Part shown: positions 42,704-51,277 of the stretch, piece by piece | How positions within the stretch are numbered: position 1 is the stretch's first letter | How the letters are laid out: each line of letters begins with the position of its first letter | NCBI GenBank assembly: GCA_013791765.1 | Contig: VMTC01000123.1 | Coordinates: forward strand, 55,282-119,281 | DNA length: 64,000 nt | Origin: Rhodoferax sp. | GTDB taxonomy: Bacteria > Pseudomonadota > Gammaproteobacteria > Burkholderiales > Burkholderiaceae_C | Direction: 5' to 3' | Program-made: the position numbers and the translations under genes | Notes under the pieces: generated by a model | Seen by the model: the letters and a program-made list of their open reading frames with translations, nothing else | What the model was told of the DNA's origin: nothing | The model's database searches: none

Positions 42704-43582
42704 TTACAAGGTGTTGATCGGGATTTTCAGGTAGCTGACGCCATTGTCTTGCGGCGCGGGCAGCCGGCCCGCCCGCACGTTGACCTGGATGGAAGGCAGG
42801 AGCAGGGTGGGCATGGACAGGGTCTTGTCGCGGGCCGTGCGCATGCTGACGAACGCTGCCTCACTCACGCCATCGTGCACATGGATATTCTGGTCGCGCT
42901 GCGCCTTGACGGTCGTGCGCCACATCGGCCCCCGGCCCTCTGGCGGGTAGTCGTGGCACAAATGGAGCCGCGTGTCGGGCGCCAGCGCCAGTATCTTCTG
43001 GATTGATTGGTACAAGGTTGCCGCATCACCGCCTGGAAAGTCACAACGGGACGAGCCATAGTCGGGCATGAACAGGGTGTCGCCAATAAAAGCGTCTTTG
43101 CCAACCAAGAAGGTCAGGCAGGCCGGGGTGTGACCGGGCGTGTACATCACCGAGACCTCGAGTTCCCCAATCTTGAATTTCTCGCCATCAGCGAGCAGAT
43201 GGTCGAACGCGCTGCCGTCGGTGTTCAGGTCTTTGTCATTGAATATTTTCTTGAACACGGTCTGCACTTCACAAATACGCTGACCAATGGCCAGCTTGCC
43301 GCCCAGCTTGCCTTGAAGGTAGGGCGCAGCGGACAAATGGTCAGCATGGGCGTGGGTTTCCAGCAGCCATTGCAGTGTCAGCCCCTCCTTCTGCATGAAG
43401 TCGATGACCAGGTCTGCGCTGGTGTGCGAGGTGCGACCCGACTTGGGGTCGTAGTCGAGCACGCTGTCGATAATGGCGGCGCGCCGCGTACCGGGGTCGG
43501 ACACCACGTGGGTGACGGTGAAGGTCTCGGGATCAAAAAAGGATTGAATATGGGGTTCTTGCATGAGGTGAGTTTTGCTCAA
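42704..43582 (-). CDS. MBL-fold hydrolase, persulfide dioxygenase (Blh/ETHE1-like)
   Basis: A 292-residue metallo-beta-lactamase-fold protein with the metal motif THAHADHLSAAPYL, a second His in YTPGHTPACLTF, GDTLFMPDYGSSRCDF and CHDYPP. This is the pattern of Blh/ETHE1-type persulfide dioxygenases that oxidise glutathione persulfide to sulfite. I take a TTG at 43582 because GGAG lies about 7 bp upstream; an ATG at 43564 lacks a good ribosome site. With the TSUP gene it resembles the bigR-regulated sulfide detoxification operon, but no bigR is next to it. Confidence 0.85.
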   Translation of the reverse strand: MSKTHLMQEPHIQSFFDPETFTVTHVVSDPGTRRAAIIDSVLDYDPKSGRTSHTSADLVIDFMQKEGLTLQWLLETHAHADHLSAAPYLQGKLGGKLAIGQRICEVQTVFKKIFNDKDLNTDGSAFDHLLADGEKFKIGELEVSVMYTPGHTPACLTFLVGKDAFIGDTLFMPDYGSSRCDFPGGDAATLYQSIQKILALAPDTRLHLCHDYPPEGRGPMWRTTVKAQRDQNIHVHDGVSEAAFVSMRTARDKTLSMPTLLLPSIQVNVRAGRLPAPQDNGVSYLKIPINTL

Positions 43583-43669
43583 AATATGACTCCTTCGAAC
43601 TCAGCCGTTCTGGGGCGCGAGGCTGCAGTGGCCGTCCTTTGGCAGTATAGGGCAATACCGGGTGGAGTA

Positions 43670-43684
43670 TATTTACACTAAATA
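43670..43684. promoter_or_regulatory. Inverted repeat between the sulfur operon and the TlpA gene
   Basis: TATTTA-CAC-TAAATA, perfect 6-bp arms in an AT-rich patch, about 88 bp before the MBL start and 77 bp before the divergent TlpA gene. Position and form fit an ArsR-type (for example BigR-like) operator serving both directions; the regulator is not in the vicinity. Confidence 0.4.
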
Positions 43685-43760
43685 CGGAGGACACTATCTG
43701 TGACCTCAGTGCTGGCGAATTTCTCGCCCGAACGACACAAGTGAGTCAAGGAAATTGAAT

Positions 43761-44576
43761 ATGCTGTCAGTGAATTTGGGCCCCTTTGCAGTGCCTGTCA
43801 CCTTGTTGCTGCTAGCAGTAGCGCTGCTGGCGGCCACGGCTGTGGGCCGCTGGGTCGGACGCGATAAACCCATCAAAATAGGCAATGTCCTGATCGATAT
43901 GCTGTGGGCTGGTGTGCTGGTGGCACGCCTGGCGTTCATTGCGAGCTGGTTTGACCTGTACTGGGCGGCACCGTGGACGATGCTCGACATCCGCGACGGA
44001 GGCTTTAGCCCGTGGGCGGGCCTGTTGGGCGCATTCGCGGTGGCGATCTGGCGCGGCTGGCGTCATGCCGCCCTGCGCCAGCCATTGGCTTGGGGCGTGG
44101 CAGCCGGGGCGCTGGTCTGGGGCGGCCTGTTTGGCGCAATCGAGTTGATGAACAATGCGCCGCTGCCGCAGGTGCCGTTGGCAACCTTGGCGGGCGAGCC
44201 GGCAAAGCTCGCCGAGTTGGCGGGTGGCAAGCCCATGGTCGTCAATTTGTGGGCGACCTGGTGCCCGCCGTGCCGACGCGAAATGCCGGTGCTCGCCGCT
44301 GCGCAACAGCAAGAATCCGGGGTGACTTTTGTCTTTGTCAACCAGGGTGAGGCAAGGGAGACGATCCAGCGCTACCTGAGCATTGAAAAAATTTATCTTG
44401 CCAATGTTCTGCTTGATGTTGGCGCTCGTTTGGGCCGTGAAGTTGGATCGGGATCGTTACCCACCACGCTTTTCTACGACGCTAAGGGGCGCCTGGTCGA
44501 CACCCACCTGGGCCAGCTGTCGGCCGCCTCGCTGGCGAGCAAATTAGCCAAGCTGCGCCTGCCTGCCCCGCGGTGA
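43761..44576 (+). CDS. Membrane-anchored TlpA-type thiol-disulfide reductase
   Basis: A 271-residue protein. Three to four N-terminal transmembrane helices resembling part of prolipoprotein diacylglyceryl transferase (residues about 8-28, 45-66, 80-95, 108-126) precede a periplasmic thioredoxin domain with WATWCPPCRREMP (CPPC near 168-171) and the cis-proline segment GSLPTTLFYD. It probably supplies reducing power to periplasmic proteins. The ATG at 43761 has AAGGAAA upstream. It is divergent from the persulfide dioxygenase gene. Confidence 0.88.
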   Translation: MLSVNLGPFAVPVTLLLLAVALLAATAVGRWVGRDKPIKIGNVLIDMLWAGVLVARLAFIASWFDLYWAAPWTMLDIRDGGFSPWAGLLGAFAVAIWRGWRHAALRQPLAWGVAAGALVWGGLFGAIELMNNAPLPQVPLATLAGEPAKLAELAGGKPMVVNLWATWCPPCRREMPVLAAAQQQESGVTFVFVNQGEARETIQRYLSIEKIYLANVLLDVGARLGREVGSGSLPTTLFYDAKGRLVDTHLGQLSAASLASKLAKLRLPAPR

Positions 44577-44603
44577 ATCCTGGGTTAATGGCAACCGGGC
44601 GTG

Positions 44604-45533
44604 TCAAATATCGGCAAGCAGAGGGTAGGGCGCAGGTGACAGTGTCAGCGGTGGACCGTCAGCTTGCCTGGCGTGCACGGCGCCAGCGGCAAAGGCACTG
44701 ATCTGCATCGACACAATGGCATCAAAGCCGCCAAGGGGTGCAGGCGCCGCCTGCACCACCATGCCGCACGGCTGCGTTGCATCATCCGGTGCAAACAGCT
44801 CATCACCGGCACTCAAGGGCGCCTCGCAATGGGCCAGGTAAGCACGGCGCTTGAGGGTGCCCCTGAATTGGCTGCGTGCCACCACCTCCTGCCCCGGATA
44901 GCAGCCTTTTTTGAAGTTGACACCGCCGACCGATTCGTAATTGAGCATTTGCGGCACAAAGGCCTCGACCACCGGCTCGGTGATGGTGGCAATGCCGCTG
45001 CGTACTTCACCCCAGGCCCATTGCTCGGGCGTCAACGCGGCGCCCTTTGGTGCAGGCGTGTCCACGGGCGCCACCCAGAGGGCGCGCGCCACGGCGTCGG
45101 TGGGGTATAAATTGACCAGTGAAATAGCATCAAAATCAGCCTTGGCCCACGCTCCATCTGCGTAGTCAGCTATGTTTTCAGTAGTTATTTTGAGGGCGGC
45201 GCCAGCCAGTCCGTAGAGCAAAAACAAGTCGCTGGCGTCACTCAGTTTGACCTTGGCGCGCAGGACAAACATCGACAGACGCTTGAGCGTGGCTGCAAGA
45301 ATGTCACGGCTGCACAGCAGCAGGATGTCGGTCGGGCTGCGCTTGAAGCCGATGAAACTGGCTTGCATCCGGCCCTTGGCTGAGCAAAAAGCCGCCAGCC
45401 GCGCCTCAGCTTGAGTGAGCAGCAAGAAATCCTGGGTCAGCTGGCCCTGCAAGAAGTTGGCAGCTTCTTCGCCTTGGGCACGAATCACGCCCAGATCGTC
45501 CAGCTTTGCGACGCCGTTGAGTTCAATATTCAT
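44604..45533 (-). CDS. ygfZ: YgfZ-type folate-binding protein (Fe-S enzyme maturation)
   Basis: A 309-residue GcvT-like protein with the signature KGCYPGQEVVARSQ. YgfZ uses folate to support assembly or repair of iron-sulfur enzymes such as MiaB. The ATG at 45533 begins MNIELNGVAKLDDLGV; the longer frame runs back through mltG. Residues about 115-138 are encoded by a dispersed-repeat copy (peptide around DGAWAKADFDAIS). It is divergent from mltG by 46 bp. Confidence 0.92.
   Translation of the reverse strand: MNIELNGVAKLDDLGVIRAQGEEAANFLQGQLTQDFLLLTQAEARLAAFCSAKGRMQASFIGFKRSPTDILLLCSRDILAATLKRLSMFVLRAKVKLSDASDLFLLYGLAGAALKITTENIADYADGAWAKADFDAISLVNLYPTDAVARALWVAPVDTPAPKGAALTPEQWAWGEVRSGIATITEPVVEAFVPQMLNYESVGGVNFKKGCYPGQEVVARSQFRGTLKRRAYLAHCEAPLSAGDELFAPDDATQPCGMVVQAAPAPLGGFDAIVSMQISAFAAGAVHARQADGPPLTLSPAPYPLLADI
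45121..45195 (+). repeat. Dispersed repeat inside ygfZ
   Basis: Starts ATAGCATCAAAATCAGCC, then TTGGCCCACG, a variable middle and GTCAGCTATGTTTTCAGTAG. It is antisense to ygfZ and in frame. The flanking ATAGCATC and AGTAGTTATTTTG parts make this one of the longest copies. Confidence 0.75.
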
Positions 45534-45579
45534 GGGTGAATTATCATCCGCACTCAATTCGCTGGAGGGCTGTAGGGCT

Positions 45580-46566
45580 GTGCGTCGTCTATTTATGTTT
45601 TTTGTTGTCGTCGCGGCCTTGGCCAGCGGCGGCGCGCTATGGTGGCTGAACCAAAGTTTGCCAATGAGCACCGCGACGGTGGATTTGTCCGTGGAGCCGG
45701 GCACATTGCCGCGCGCCGTGGCGAAGGCCGTGGCCGACGCTGGGGTCCAGGTCAATCCCCTGCTGCTGTACGGGTGGTTTCGCCTCTCTGGTGAAGCGCG
45801 CCAGATCAAAGCTGGCAGTTATGAACTTGAACGTGGTGTGACACCACGCAGTCTGCTGCGCAAATTGGTGCGCGGTGATGAAGCCTTGCGGGCAGTGACG
45901 TTGGTGGAAGGCTGGACCTTCGCCCAAGTCCGTTCAGCGTTATTAAAAGCAGAGCACCTTGCGCCCACTACACGCGGGCTAGCGCCTGATTTGATCATGA
46001 AATCGCTGGAGCGCCCGGGCCTGCACCCGGAAGGGCGGTTCTTCCCGGATACCTACACCTACGCCAAAGGCAGCAGCGATCTCGCGGTGTTCAAGCGCGC
46101 CTTGCGGGCGATGGACAAAAGGCTGGACGCGGCGTGGGCGCAGCGCGCCCCGGACACGCCCTTGAAAACACCCGACGAGGCGTTGACACTGGCCAGCATT
46201 ATTGAAAAAGAAACCGGCCGCGCCAGTGATCAGACGATGATTGCCGCCGTGTTCAGCAACCGCTTGCGCATCGGCATGATGCTGCAGACCGACCCGACCG
46301 TTATTTACGGCTTGGGCGACAAGTTTGACGGCAATCTGCGCCGAAATCACTTGCTGGCAGACACCCCCTGGAACACCTACACCCGCTCCGGTCTGCCGCC
46401 AACCCCGATTTCCATGCCGGGCAAGTCCGCATTGCTGGCAGCGGTGCAACCGGCCCCGTCCAAGGCGCTGTATTTTGTGGCGCGCGGCGACGGCAGCAGC
46501 GAGTTCAGCGCCGACCTGGCAGCGCACAATCGCGCGGTGAACAAATTCCAGCGCGGGCAGCAATAA
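45580..46566 (+). CDS. mltG: Endolytic transglycosylase MltG
   Basis: A 328-residue YceG-family protein, an inner-membrane enzyme that cuts nascent peptidoglycan strands and so helps set glycan length. One N-terminal transmembrane helix (VVVAALASGGALWWL), then the LytM-like and catalytic domains with EGRFFPDTYTYAKG and the catalytic glutamate in LASIIEKETGRASD. I choose the GTG at 45580; an ATG at 45595 is also possible. It starts the mltG-tmk-holB series, 3 bp before tmk. Confidence 0.95.
   Translation: MRRLFMFFVVVAALASGGALWWLNQSLPMSTATVDLSVEPGTLPRAVAKAVADAGVQVNPLLLYGWFRLSGEARQIKAGSYELERGVTPRSLLRKLVRGDEALRAVTLVEGWTFAQVRSALLKAEHLAPTTRGLAPDLIMKSLERPGLHPEGRFFPDTYTYAKGSSDLAVFKRALRAMDKRLDAAWAQRAPDTPLKTPDEALTLASIIEKETGRASDQTMIAAVFSNRLRIGMMLQTDPTVIYGLGDKFDGNLRRNHLLADTPWNTYTRSGLPPTPISMPGKSALLAAVQPAPSKALYFVARGDGSSEFSADLAAHNRAVNKFQRGQQ
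45936..46010 (-). repeat. Possible dispersed-repeat copy inside mltG
   Basis: Read on the minus strand: AAATCAGGCGCTAGCCCGCG, a variable middle with GCGCAAGGTGCTCTGC and a T-rich AATAACG end. The plus-strand end GCTAGCGCCTGATTTGATCA is close to the tmk copy. The protein seems to align with other MltG without a gap, so this may have replaced rather than lengthened the native segment, or be partly chance. Confidence 0.5.
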
Positions 46567-46569
46567 GAC

Positions 46570-47217
46570 ATGACATTCCAGGGGCTTTTCATCAGCTTTG
46601 AAGGCATTGACGGCGCCGGCAAGTCCACGCACATCGACGCGCTGGCGCAGGCGTTTCGGAGTCAAGGGCGGGCGGTGACGCTCACGCGCGAGCCTGGCGG
46701 CACGCCCTTGGCGGAAAAGCTCCGTGTGCTGGTCTTGAACGACGCGATGGACGCCATGACCGAGGCGCTGCTGGTGTTTGCAGCCCGGCGCGATCATCTG
46801 CAACAACTGATCGAGCCGGCGCTGGCCCGGGGTGACGTCGTCTTATGCGACCGTTTTACCGATGCCACCTTTGCCTACCAGGGCGGTGGGCGCGGCTTTG
46901 ATCTTAAAATACTCTCATTTTTAGAGCAGACTGTGCAGTTTATACGTGGGCCAGAGGCTGATTTGATCAGAAGCCCTGACTTGACGCTGTGGTTTGATCT
47001 GGCGGCTGAAACTGCGGCGCAGCGTTTGGCCGGCGCACGCAGCCCGGACAAGTTCGAGGCCGAGCCGGTCGAGTTTTTTCGGCGTGTGTCTGAGGGCTAC
47101 CGGCAACGCATGGCGGCTTGCCCTGGCCGTTTTGCCCGCATCGAGGCCGACCAGACGCGCGAGGCGGTCTGGCTAGATGTGTTGCAGGCGGTGCAAGCCA
47201 AAGGCTGGCTGGCATGA
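46570..47217 (+). CDS. tmk: Thymidylate kinase
   Basis: A 215-residue kinase phosphorylating dTMP for DNA synthesis. P-loop [11 protein letters not shown], the DR motif in [17 protein letters not shown], and the LID-like [14 protein letters not shown]. Between GGGRGFD and PDLTLWFDL it has about eight more residues than I expect from relatives; this part is encoded by a dispersed-repeat copy (peptide [18 protein letters not shown]). Its stop overlaps the holB start. Confidence 0.96.
   Translation: MTFQGLFISFEGIDGAGKSTHIDALAQAFRSQGRAVTLTREPGGTPLAEKLRVLVLNDAMDAMTEALLVFAARRDHLQQLIEPALARGDVVLCDRFTDATFAYQGGGRGFDLKILSFLEQTVQFIRGPEADLIRSPDLTLWFDLAAETAAQRLAGARSPDKFEAEPVEFFRRVSEGYRQRMAACPGRFARIEADQTREAVWLDVLQAVQAKGWLA
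46905..46972 (-). repeat. Dispersed repeat inside tmk
   Basis: On the minus strand AAATCAGCCTCTGGCCCACG, a variable middle, then GCTCTAAAAATGAG. On the plus strand GGGCCAGAGGCTGATTTGAT. In frame with tmk, lying in the loop before the third beta-strand of the kinase core. Confidence 0.8.
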
Positions 47218-48224
47218 GCCTGCTTGAGGTGGCGCCCTGGATTGCCGCGCAGAGCCAAGCGTTGCTGGCGCAAAACGGCCATGCTTGGCTGCTGGTGGGC
47301 CCGTCCGGGCTCGGTCAGTACCGCCTGGCGCTGGCGCTGGTGAGCGCCTGGCTGTGTGAGCGCCCAACAGAGCAGGGCGCTTGCGGCTACTGCGGCAGTT
47401 GCCATGCGGTCGAGGTACGCACCCACGCTGACTTGTGCGTGTTGATGCCCGAAACCGTGTCGTTGTATCTGGGCTGGCCCCTGAGCGAGAAGGCACAAGG
47501 CGAGATTGATGCCAAAACGCGCAAGCCCAGCAAGGAAATCCGCATCGACGCCATGCGCGATGCAGTCGAGTTTTCACAGCGCACCAGCGCGCGCGGGCGC
47601 GGAAAGGCGGTGCTGGTGTTTCCGGCCGAGCGCATGAACCACGTCACCGCCAATGCGCTGCTCAAAACTCTGGAGGAGCCGCCCGGCGACGTCAAATTTG
47701 TGCTGGCCAGCGATGCGGCCCACCAACTGCTGCCAACCATTCGCAGCCGTTGTCTGGCGCACTCCATGGTTTGGCCGGCGCCTGATGTCGCGCTGGCGTG
47801 GCTGCAGCAGCAGGGCCTGGACGCGTCCCAAGCGGCCGTGATGCTGCGCGCATCGGGCGGCCGCCCGGACGACGCCTTGCTGTTGGCGCAGGCCGGCCCC
47901 GGTGGCCCGACACCAGCCAGTTGGATCAAGCTGCCACAAGCGATGGCGCGCGGCGATGTGAGCGGGCTCAAGGATTGGACGCCAACGCAGGCCGTCAACG
48001 CCTTGCAGAAGCTGTGCCATGACCTGCTGGCCGTCAAAGTGGGTGCTGCACCCCGGTTTTTTGATGCGGCTGAGTTGCCCTCGGTCAGCTCGCTGGACAG
48101 CTTGACGGTTTGGGCCAAGGCGCTGGCAACTGCTGCGCGCACTGTGGAACACCCTTTTAACAGTGGGTTGATGCTCGAAGCGCTGGTGAGTCAGGCGCAA
48201 AATGCCCTCAACGCAAAGAATTAG
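47214..48224 (+). CDS. holB: DNA polymerase III subunit delta'
   Basis: A 336-residue clamp-loader subunit. The AAA+ fold has a degenerate Walker A ([12 protein letters not shown], Lys replaced by Gln), normal for delta', a zinc module [10 protein letters not shown] near 60-70, and the sensor region with [20 protein letters not shown] (here [12 protein letters not shown]). The ATG at 47214 overlaps the tmk TGA (ATGA), so coupled translation. It works with DnaX and HolA to load the beta clamp. Confidence 0.95.
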   Translation: MSLLEVAPWIAAQSQALLAQNGHAWLLVGPSGLGQYRLALALVSAWLCERPTEQGACGYCGSCHAVEVRTHADLCVLMPETVSLYLGWPLSEKAQGEIDAKTRKPSKEIRIDAMRDAVEFSQRTSARGRGKAVLVFPAERMNHVTANALLKTLEEPPGDVKFVLASDAAHQLLPTIRSRCLAHSMVWPAPDVALAWLQQQGLDASQAAVMLRASGGRPDDALLLAQAGPGGPTPASWIKLPQAMARGDVSGLKDWTPTQAVNALQKLCHDLLAVKVGAAPRFFDAAELPSVSSLDSLTVWAKALATAARTVEHPFNSGLMLEALVSQAQNALNAKN

Positions 48225-48233
48225 CCAATACCC

Positions 48234-48596
48234 ATGAGCAATCCAACGCCAGTCACCCCCCGCCCGAGCGTCATTCAGTTGGCGATCAAGGAGAAGTCAG
48301 CCCTCTATGCGGCCTACATCCCCTTGTTTAGCGAAGGCGGCATCTTCATTCCGACCACGCGCGACTACGAGTTGGGAGACGATGTTTATGTGTTGCTGTC
48401 GCTGCCCGACGACCCGCAGCGCTACCCAATCGCAGGCAAGGTGGCCTGGGTGACGCCGCCCAGGGCCGCCAACAACCGCACGCAGGGCGTTGGCATTTTG
48501 TTTCCCAAGGATGAAAAATCACGCTTGCTCAAGCTCAGAATTGAAGAACTGCTGGGTGCCAGCCTGGCTTCTGAGCGGCCCACGCAGACAATTTGA
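48234..48596 (+). CDS. pilZ: PilZ-domain protein (type IV pilus biogenesis)
   Basis: A 120-residue protein beginning MSNPTPVTPRPSVIQLAIKEKSALYAAYIPLF, like the PilZ protein required for type IV pili, which lacks the RxxxR c-di-GMP motif; I also see no such motif. It ends in GVGILFPKDEKSRLLKLRIEELLG. It stands in its typical place between holB and tatD. Confidence 0.93.
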   Translation: MSNPTPVTPRPSVIQLAIKEKSALYAAYIPLFSEGGIFIPTTRDYELGDDVYVLLSLPDDPQRYPIAGKVAWVTPPRAANNRTQGVGILFPKDEKSRLLKLRIEELLGASLASERPTQTI

Positions 48597-48671
48597 GCCA
48601 CCGCTGCACGGCGCACTCGCATGGCTCGGGGGCAGTTCCACCGGCTTGCTCATGGCCTCTGACTGAAACTC

Positions 48672-49466
48672 ATGTTTACTGACTCGCACTGCCATCTCAA
48701 TTTTCCGGAACTCCTGTCCCAGCTGCCGGCCATCCGCCAAGCCATGAGCGAGGCCAAGGTGGACCGTGCCCTGTGCATCAGCACCACGCTGGAGGAATTT
48801 GCCACAGTGCACGCGCTGGCCACGGACTACGACAATTTTTGGGCCACGGTCGGCGTGCACCCCGACAATGAAGGCGTTCAGGAGCCGAGTCTGCAGGACT
48901 TGCTCAGCCGGGGCCAGCTGCCACGCGTGGTCGGCATCGGCGAGACCGGGCTTGACTATTACCGGCTGGGCGAGCGCAGCGTGGCTGACATGGCGTGGCA
49001 ACGCGAGCGCTTTCGTACCCACATACGCGCCGCCCGGCAGTTGGCCAAACCGCTGGTGATTCATACCCGATCTGCGTCTGTCGATACCTTGGGCATACTG
49101 CGGGAGGAGGGCGAGGACGGCACTTTGGGCAGCGCCGGTGGTGTTTTTCATTGTTTTACTGAAACGCTGGAGGTTGCGCGAGCGGCGCTCGACTTGGGTT
49201 TTTACATCTCCTTCTCTGGTATTTTGACGTTCAAGAGCGCCCAAGAGCTGCGCGATGTCGCCGCCTTCGTACCGCTGGACCGCATGCTGATTGAGACCGA
49301 CAGTCCCTATCTGGCGCCGATGCCGTATCGGGGCAAGACCAACAATCCGGCCCTGGTACCTTATGTGGCGGCGCAGTTGGCGCAGATCAGGCGCTGCTCG
49401 GTGCAGGAAATCGCCGGCATCACGAGTCGCAACTTCGAGACGCTCTTCAAAGGAGTTTTAACGTGA
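48672..49466 (+). CDS. tatD: TatD-family metal-dependent hydrolase
   Basis: A 264-residue TIM-barrel deoxyribonuclease-type hydrolase. Metal ligands: DSHCHLNF at the N-terminus, GIGETGLDYY (Glu), VIHTRSA (His), FHCFTE and IETDSPYLAP (Asp). Probably YcfH-like and involved in 3'-5' DNA or D-aminoacyl trimming; the exact substrate is not known. Its stop overlaps the start of the ankyrin gene. Confidence 0.94.
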   Translation: MFTDSHCHLNFPELLSQLPAIRQAMSEAKVDRALCISTTLEEFATVHALATDYDNFWATVGVHPDNEGVQEPSLQDLLSRGQLPRVVGIGETGLDYYRLGERSVADMAWQRERFRTHIRAARQLAKPLVIHTRSASVDTLGILREEGEDGTLGSAGGVFHCFTETLEVARAALDLGFYISFSGILTFKSAQELRDVAAFVPLDRMLIETDSPYLAPMPYRGKTNNPALVPYVAAQLAQIRRCSVQEIAGITSRNFETLFKGVLT

Positions 49467-50143
49467 AGTCAAGTCGTTTAAATCTAATGTTTAACTTTAA
49501 GACTATTTTTTATCTTATTGTTTTATATACCTATTCTGTATGTAACGCTGGTTCTTATGACGATTTCTTCACGGCCATCAAGCGCGACGATGCCAACACG
49601 GTCGTCAGCCTTTTGAACCGGGGTTTTGACGCCAATACGCTCAGTCCGGCGGGTGAGCATGCTTTGTTGTTGGCCATGCGGGAGCCCTCGCTCAAGGTGG
49701 CGACGGTCCTGATCAACTGGCCCAGAAGCAAAATTGAAACGCGCAACCGCCAAGATGAAAGCCCGCTCATGCTGGCGGCTCTCAAGGGCTTGACGGATAC
49801 TTGCCTACAACTCATCCGAAAAGGAGCCAATGTCAACAAGACGGGTTGGACGCCGCTGCATTACGCCGCCACCCATGGCCATCTGGCGGTGATTGATTTG
49901 CTGCTGGAGAACTATGCCTACATTGACGCAGCATCACCCAACGGCAGCACGCCGCTGATGATGGCCGCAAGCTATGGAACACCCGAGGCCGTGAAGCTGC
50001 TGCTGCAAGCCGGCGCAGACCCCATGCTCAAGAACAATCTGGGTTTGACCGCGATTGATTTTGCCCACCGCGCAAACCGTAGCGATTCCGCCGAGCTCAT
50101 TGCCGCCTTTGTACGCAGTCGTCAGCCCAAAGGAAAATGGTAA
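49463..50143 (+). CDS. Secreted ankyrin-repeat protein
   Basis: A 226-residue protein with a signal peptide (cleavage near residue 29, after CNA) and four to five ankyrin repeats (for example GWTPLHYAATHGHLAVIDLL and NGSTPLMMAASYGTPEAVKLL). It probably works in the periplasm by protein binding; partner unknown. The start is a GTG with AAGGAG 8 bp upstream, overlapping the tatD stop. The first 30 codons are markedly AT-rich compared with the rest. Confidence 0.9.
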   Translation: MKSSRLNLMFNFKTIFYLIVLYTYSVCNAGSYDDFFTAIKRDDANTVVSLLNRGFDANTLSPAGEHALLLAMREPSLKVATVLINWPRSKIETRNRQDESPLMLAALKGLTDTCLQLIRKGANVNKTGWTPLHYAATHGHLAVIDLLLENYAYIDAASPNGSTPLMMAASYGTPEAVKLLLQAGADPMLKNNLGLTAIDFAHRANRSDSAELIAAFVRSRQPKGKW

Positions 50144-50317
50144 GTGTTCTGAATAGTACTACATACGATGTATATTATGTTAAGTTAAGTTGAAAGTGGC
50201 GCAAAAGTTTCTGATAACTTGCAGATTCGCCCGAGCCACCCGGCCCGCCAAAGGCGCCAGGCATGGCAAGCGCCCTAGTCAACTGGCGTCAAAGATTGCC
50301 GGCGCCTTGGGTATGTT

Positions 50318-50674
50318 TCAGAATGAGATCACCTTGTCGCTATCGACGACCCATTGCGCCAAGGCGGGCATGGTGGATGTTTCGGCTCCGTCGAAATAAG
50401 GATGGTTCTTGTAAATGCCGCAGCGCGCCATGCAGGTGCCGCAGACCTTAACGGTGACGCCACGCGCGATCAAGGCTTTGAGCATCTGGGACAGGTCTTG
50501 ATCGTAGCCTTCGGGTGGACGGCAGGCATCACGCGCCAGGTCGACCGCATCGTTCATCAAAAACAGGCGGACTTCGCTGCCGGCATCGAGAAGTTTGTCC
50601 GCCAGGCGTAATCCGTTCCAGGTCACGTCGGTGGTGTCGTAGGGTTCGCGATTAAAGATGATCAGGATTTTCAT
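50318..50674 (-). CDS. DsrE/DsrF-family sulfur-relay-like protein
   Basis: A 118-residue DsrE-fold protein with the conserved cysteines in VCGTCMARCGI (three Cys within 7 residues, near 78-84), a likely persulfide carrier or sulfur-transfer site. GGGAG precedes the ATG. It is the last gene of the run ArsR-rhodanese, methyltransferase, DsrE on the minus strand. Two sulfur-handling domains in one run suggest a sulfur- or metalloid-stress role (inference). Confidence 0.85.
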   Translation of the reverse strand: MKILIIFNREPYDTTDVTWNGLRLADKLLDAGSEVRLFLMNDAVDLARDACRPPEGYDQDLSQMLKALIARGVTVKVCGTCMARCGIYKNHPYFDGAETSTMPALAQWVVDSDKVISF

Positions 50675-50698
50675 GGTGGCTCCCCAGCTTTGGATAAA

Positions 50699-51277
50699 TC
50701 AACGTCTGGCCAGCAGGCCAAAGTGAAACGGGCAACTATTTTGCAGATCAACCGATTCAATGGCGCGGAATCCTGCCTCGGTCATCCATCCCCGACACTG
50801 CTCGGGCGTTGGGCGAATCGCCAATGAGGGGCCGCGTGGGGTCTGGATGTCGCTGCGCCAATGGATCACCGAAAGCACGCCACCGTCTTGTAATGTCCGG
50901 TAGGCTTCGCGCAGCAAGTTCACGGGGTGCTCCAGGTGCAGCAGGTTAAAAATCATCGCATGCGTTTGCGACCCAGCGTCCACGCCCGTCCCGTTTGCGA
51001 CGAAATCTCGAACGTCGGCTTGAATGTTGGGCAGATCGTAAGTGAGAGCCTTCTGGCGCACACAACCGACCATTTCCAGATCAATATCCAAAGCGGTGAC
51101 ACGCCCTGTCGTACGTCGCGCGGCTGGCACCGTAAACGAGCCGTACCCGCAACCAAATTCAATCACGTTCCCGTGCACCTTGGTACCCAGTAATTGCTCA
51201 GTAGCCGCCTCTGTATTGAAGAAGCTTGCCCAGTGAGCTTCATCAGGCATGCCACTTTCACGTCCCTTCATGTTCAT
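50699..51277 (-). CDS. Class I SAM-dependent methyltransferase
   Basis: About 192 residues with the SAM-binding motif I VIEFGCGYGSFTVPAA, motif II ALDIDLEMV and LLHLEHPVNLLREAYRTLQDGG typical of small-molecule methyltransferases. The ATG at 51277 overlaps the TGA of the ArsR-rhodanese gene (ATGA); an ATG at 51250 (MPDEAHWASFF) with AAGGGA upstream is an alternative. Substrate unknown. Its place between ArsR-rhodanese and DsrE hints at methylation of a metalloid or thiol, which is speculation. Confidence 0.82.
   Translation of the reverse strand: MNMKGRESGMPDEAHWASFFNTEAATEQLLGTKVHGNVIEFGCGYGSFTVPAARRTTGRVTALDIDLEMVGCVRQKALTYDLPNIQADVRDFVANGTGVDAGSQTHAMIFNLLHLEHPVNLLREAYRTLQDGGVLSVIHWRSDIQTPRGPSLAIRPTPEQCRGWMTEAGFRAIESVDLQNSCPFHFGLLARR

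Noticed and set aside
47214-47330. Loss of the Walker A lysine in HolB as a defect
   Set aside because: Delta' subunits normally lack a working P-loop, so this is expected.
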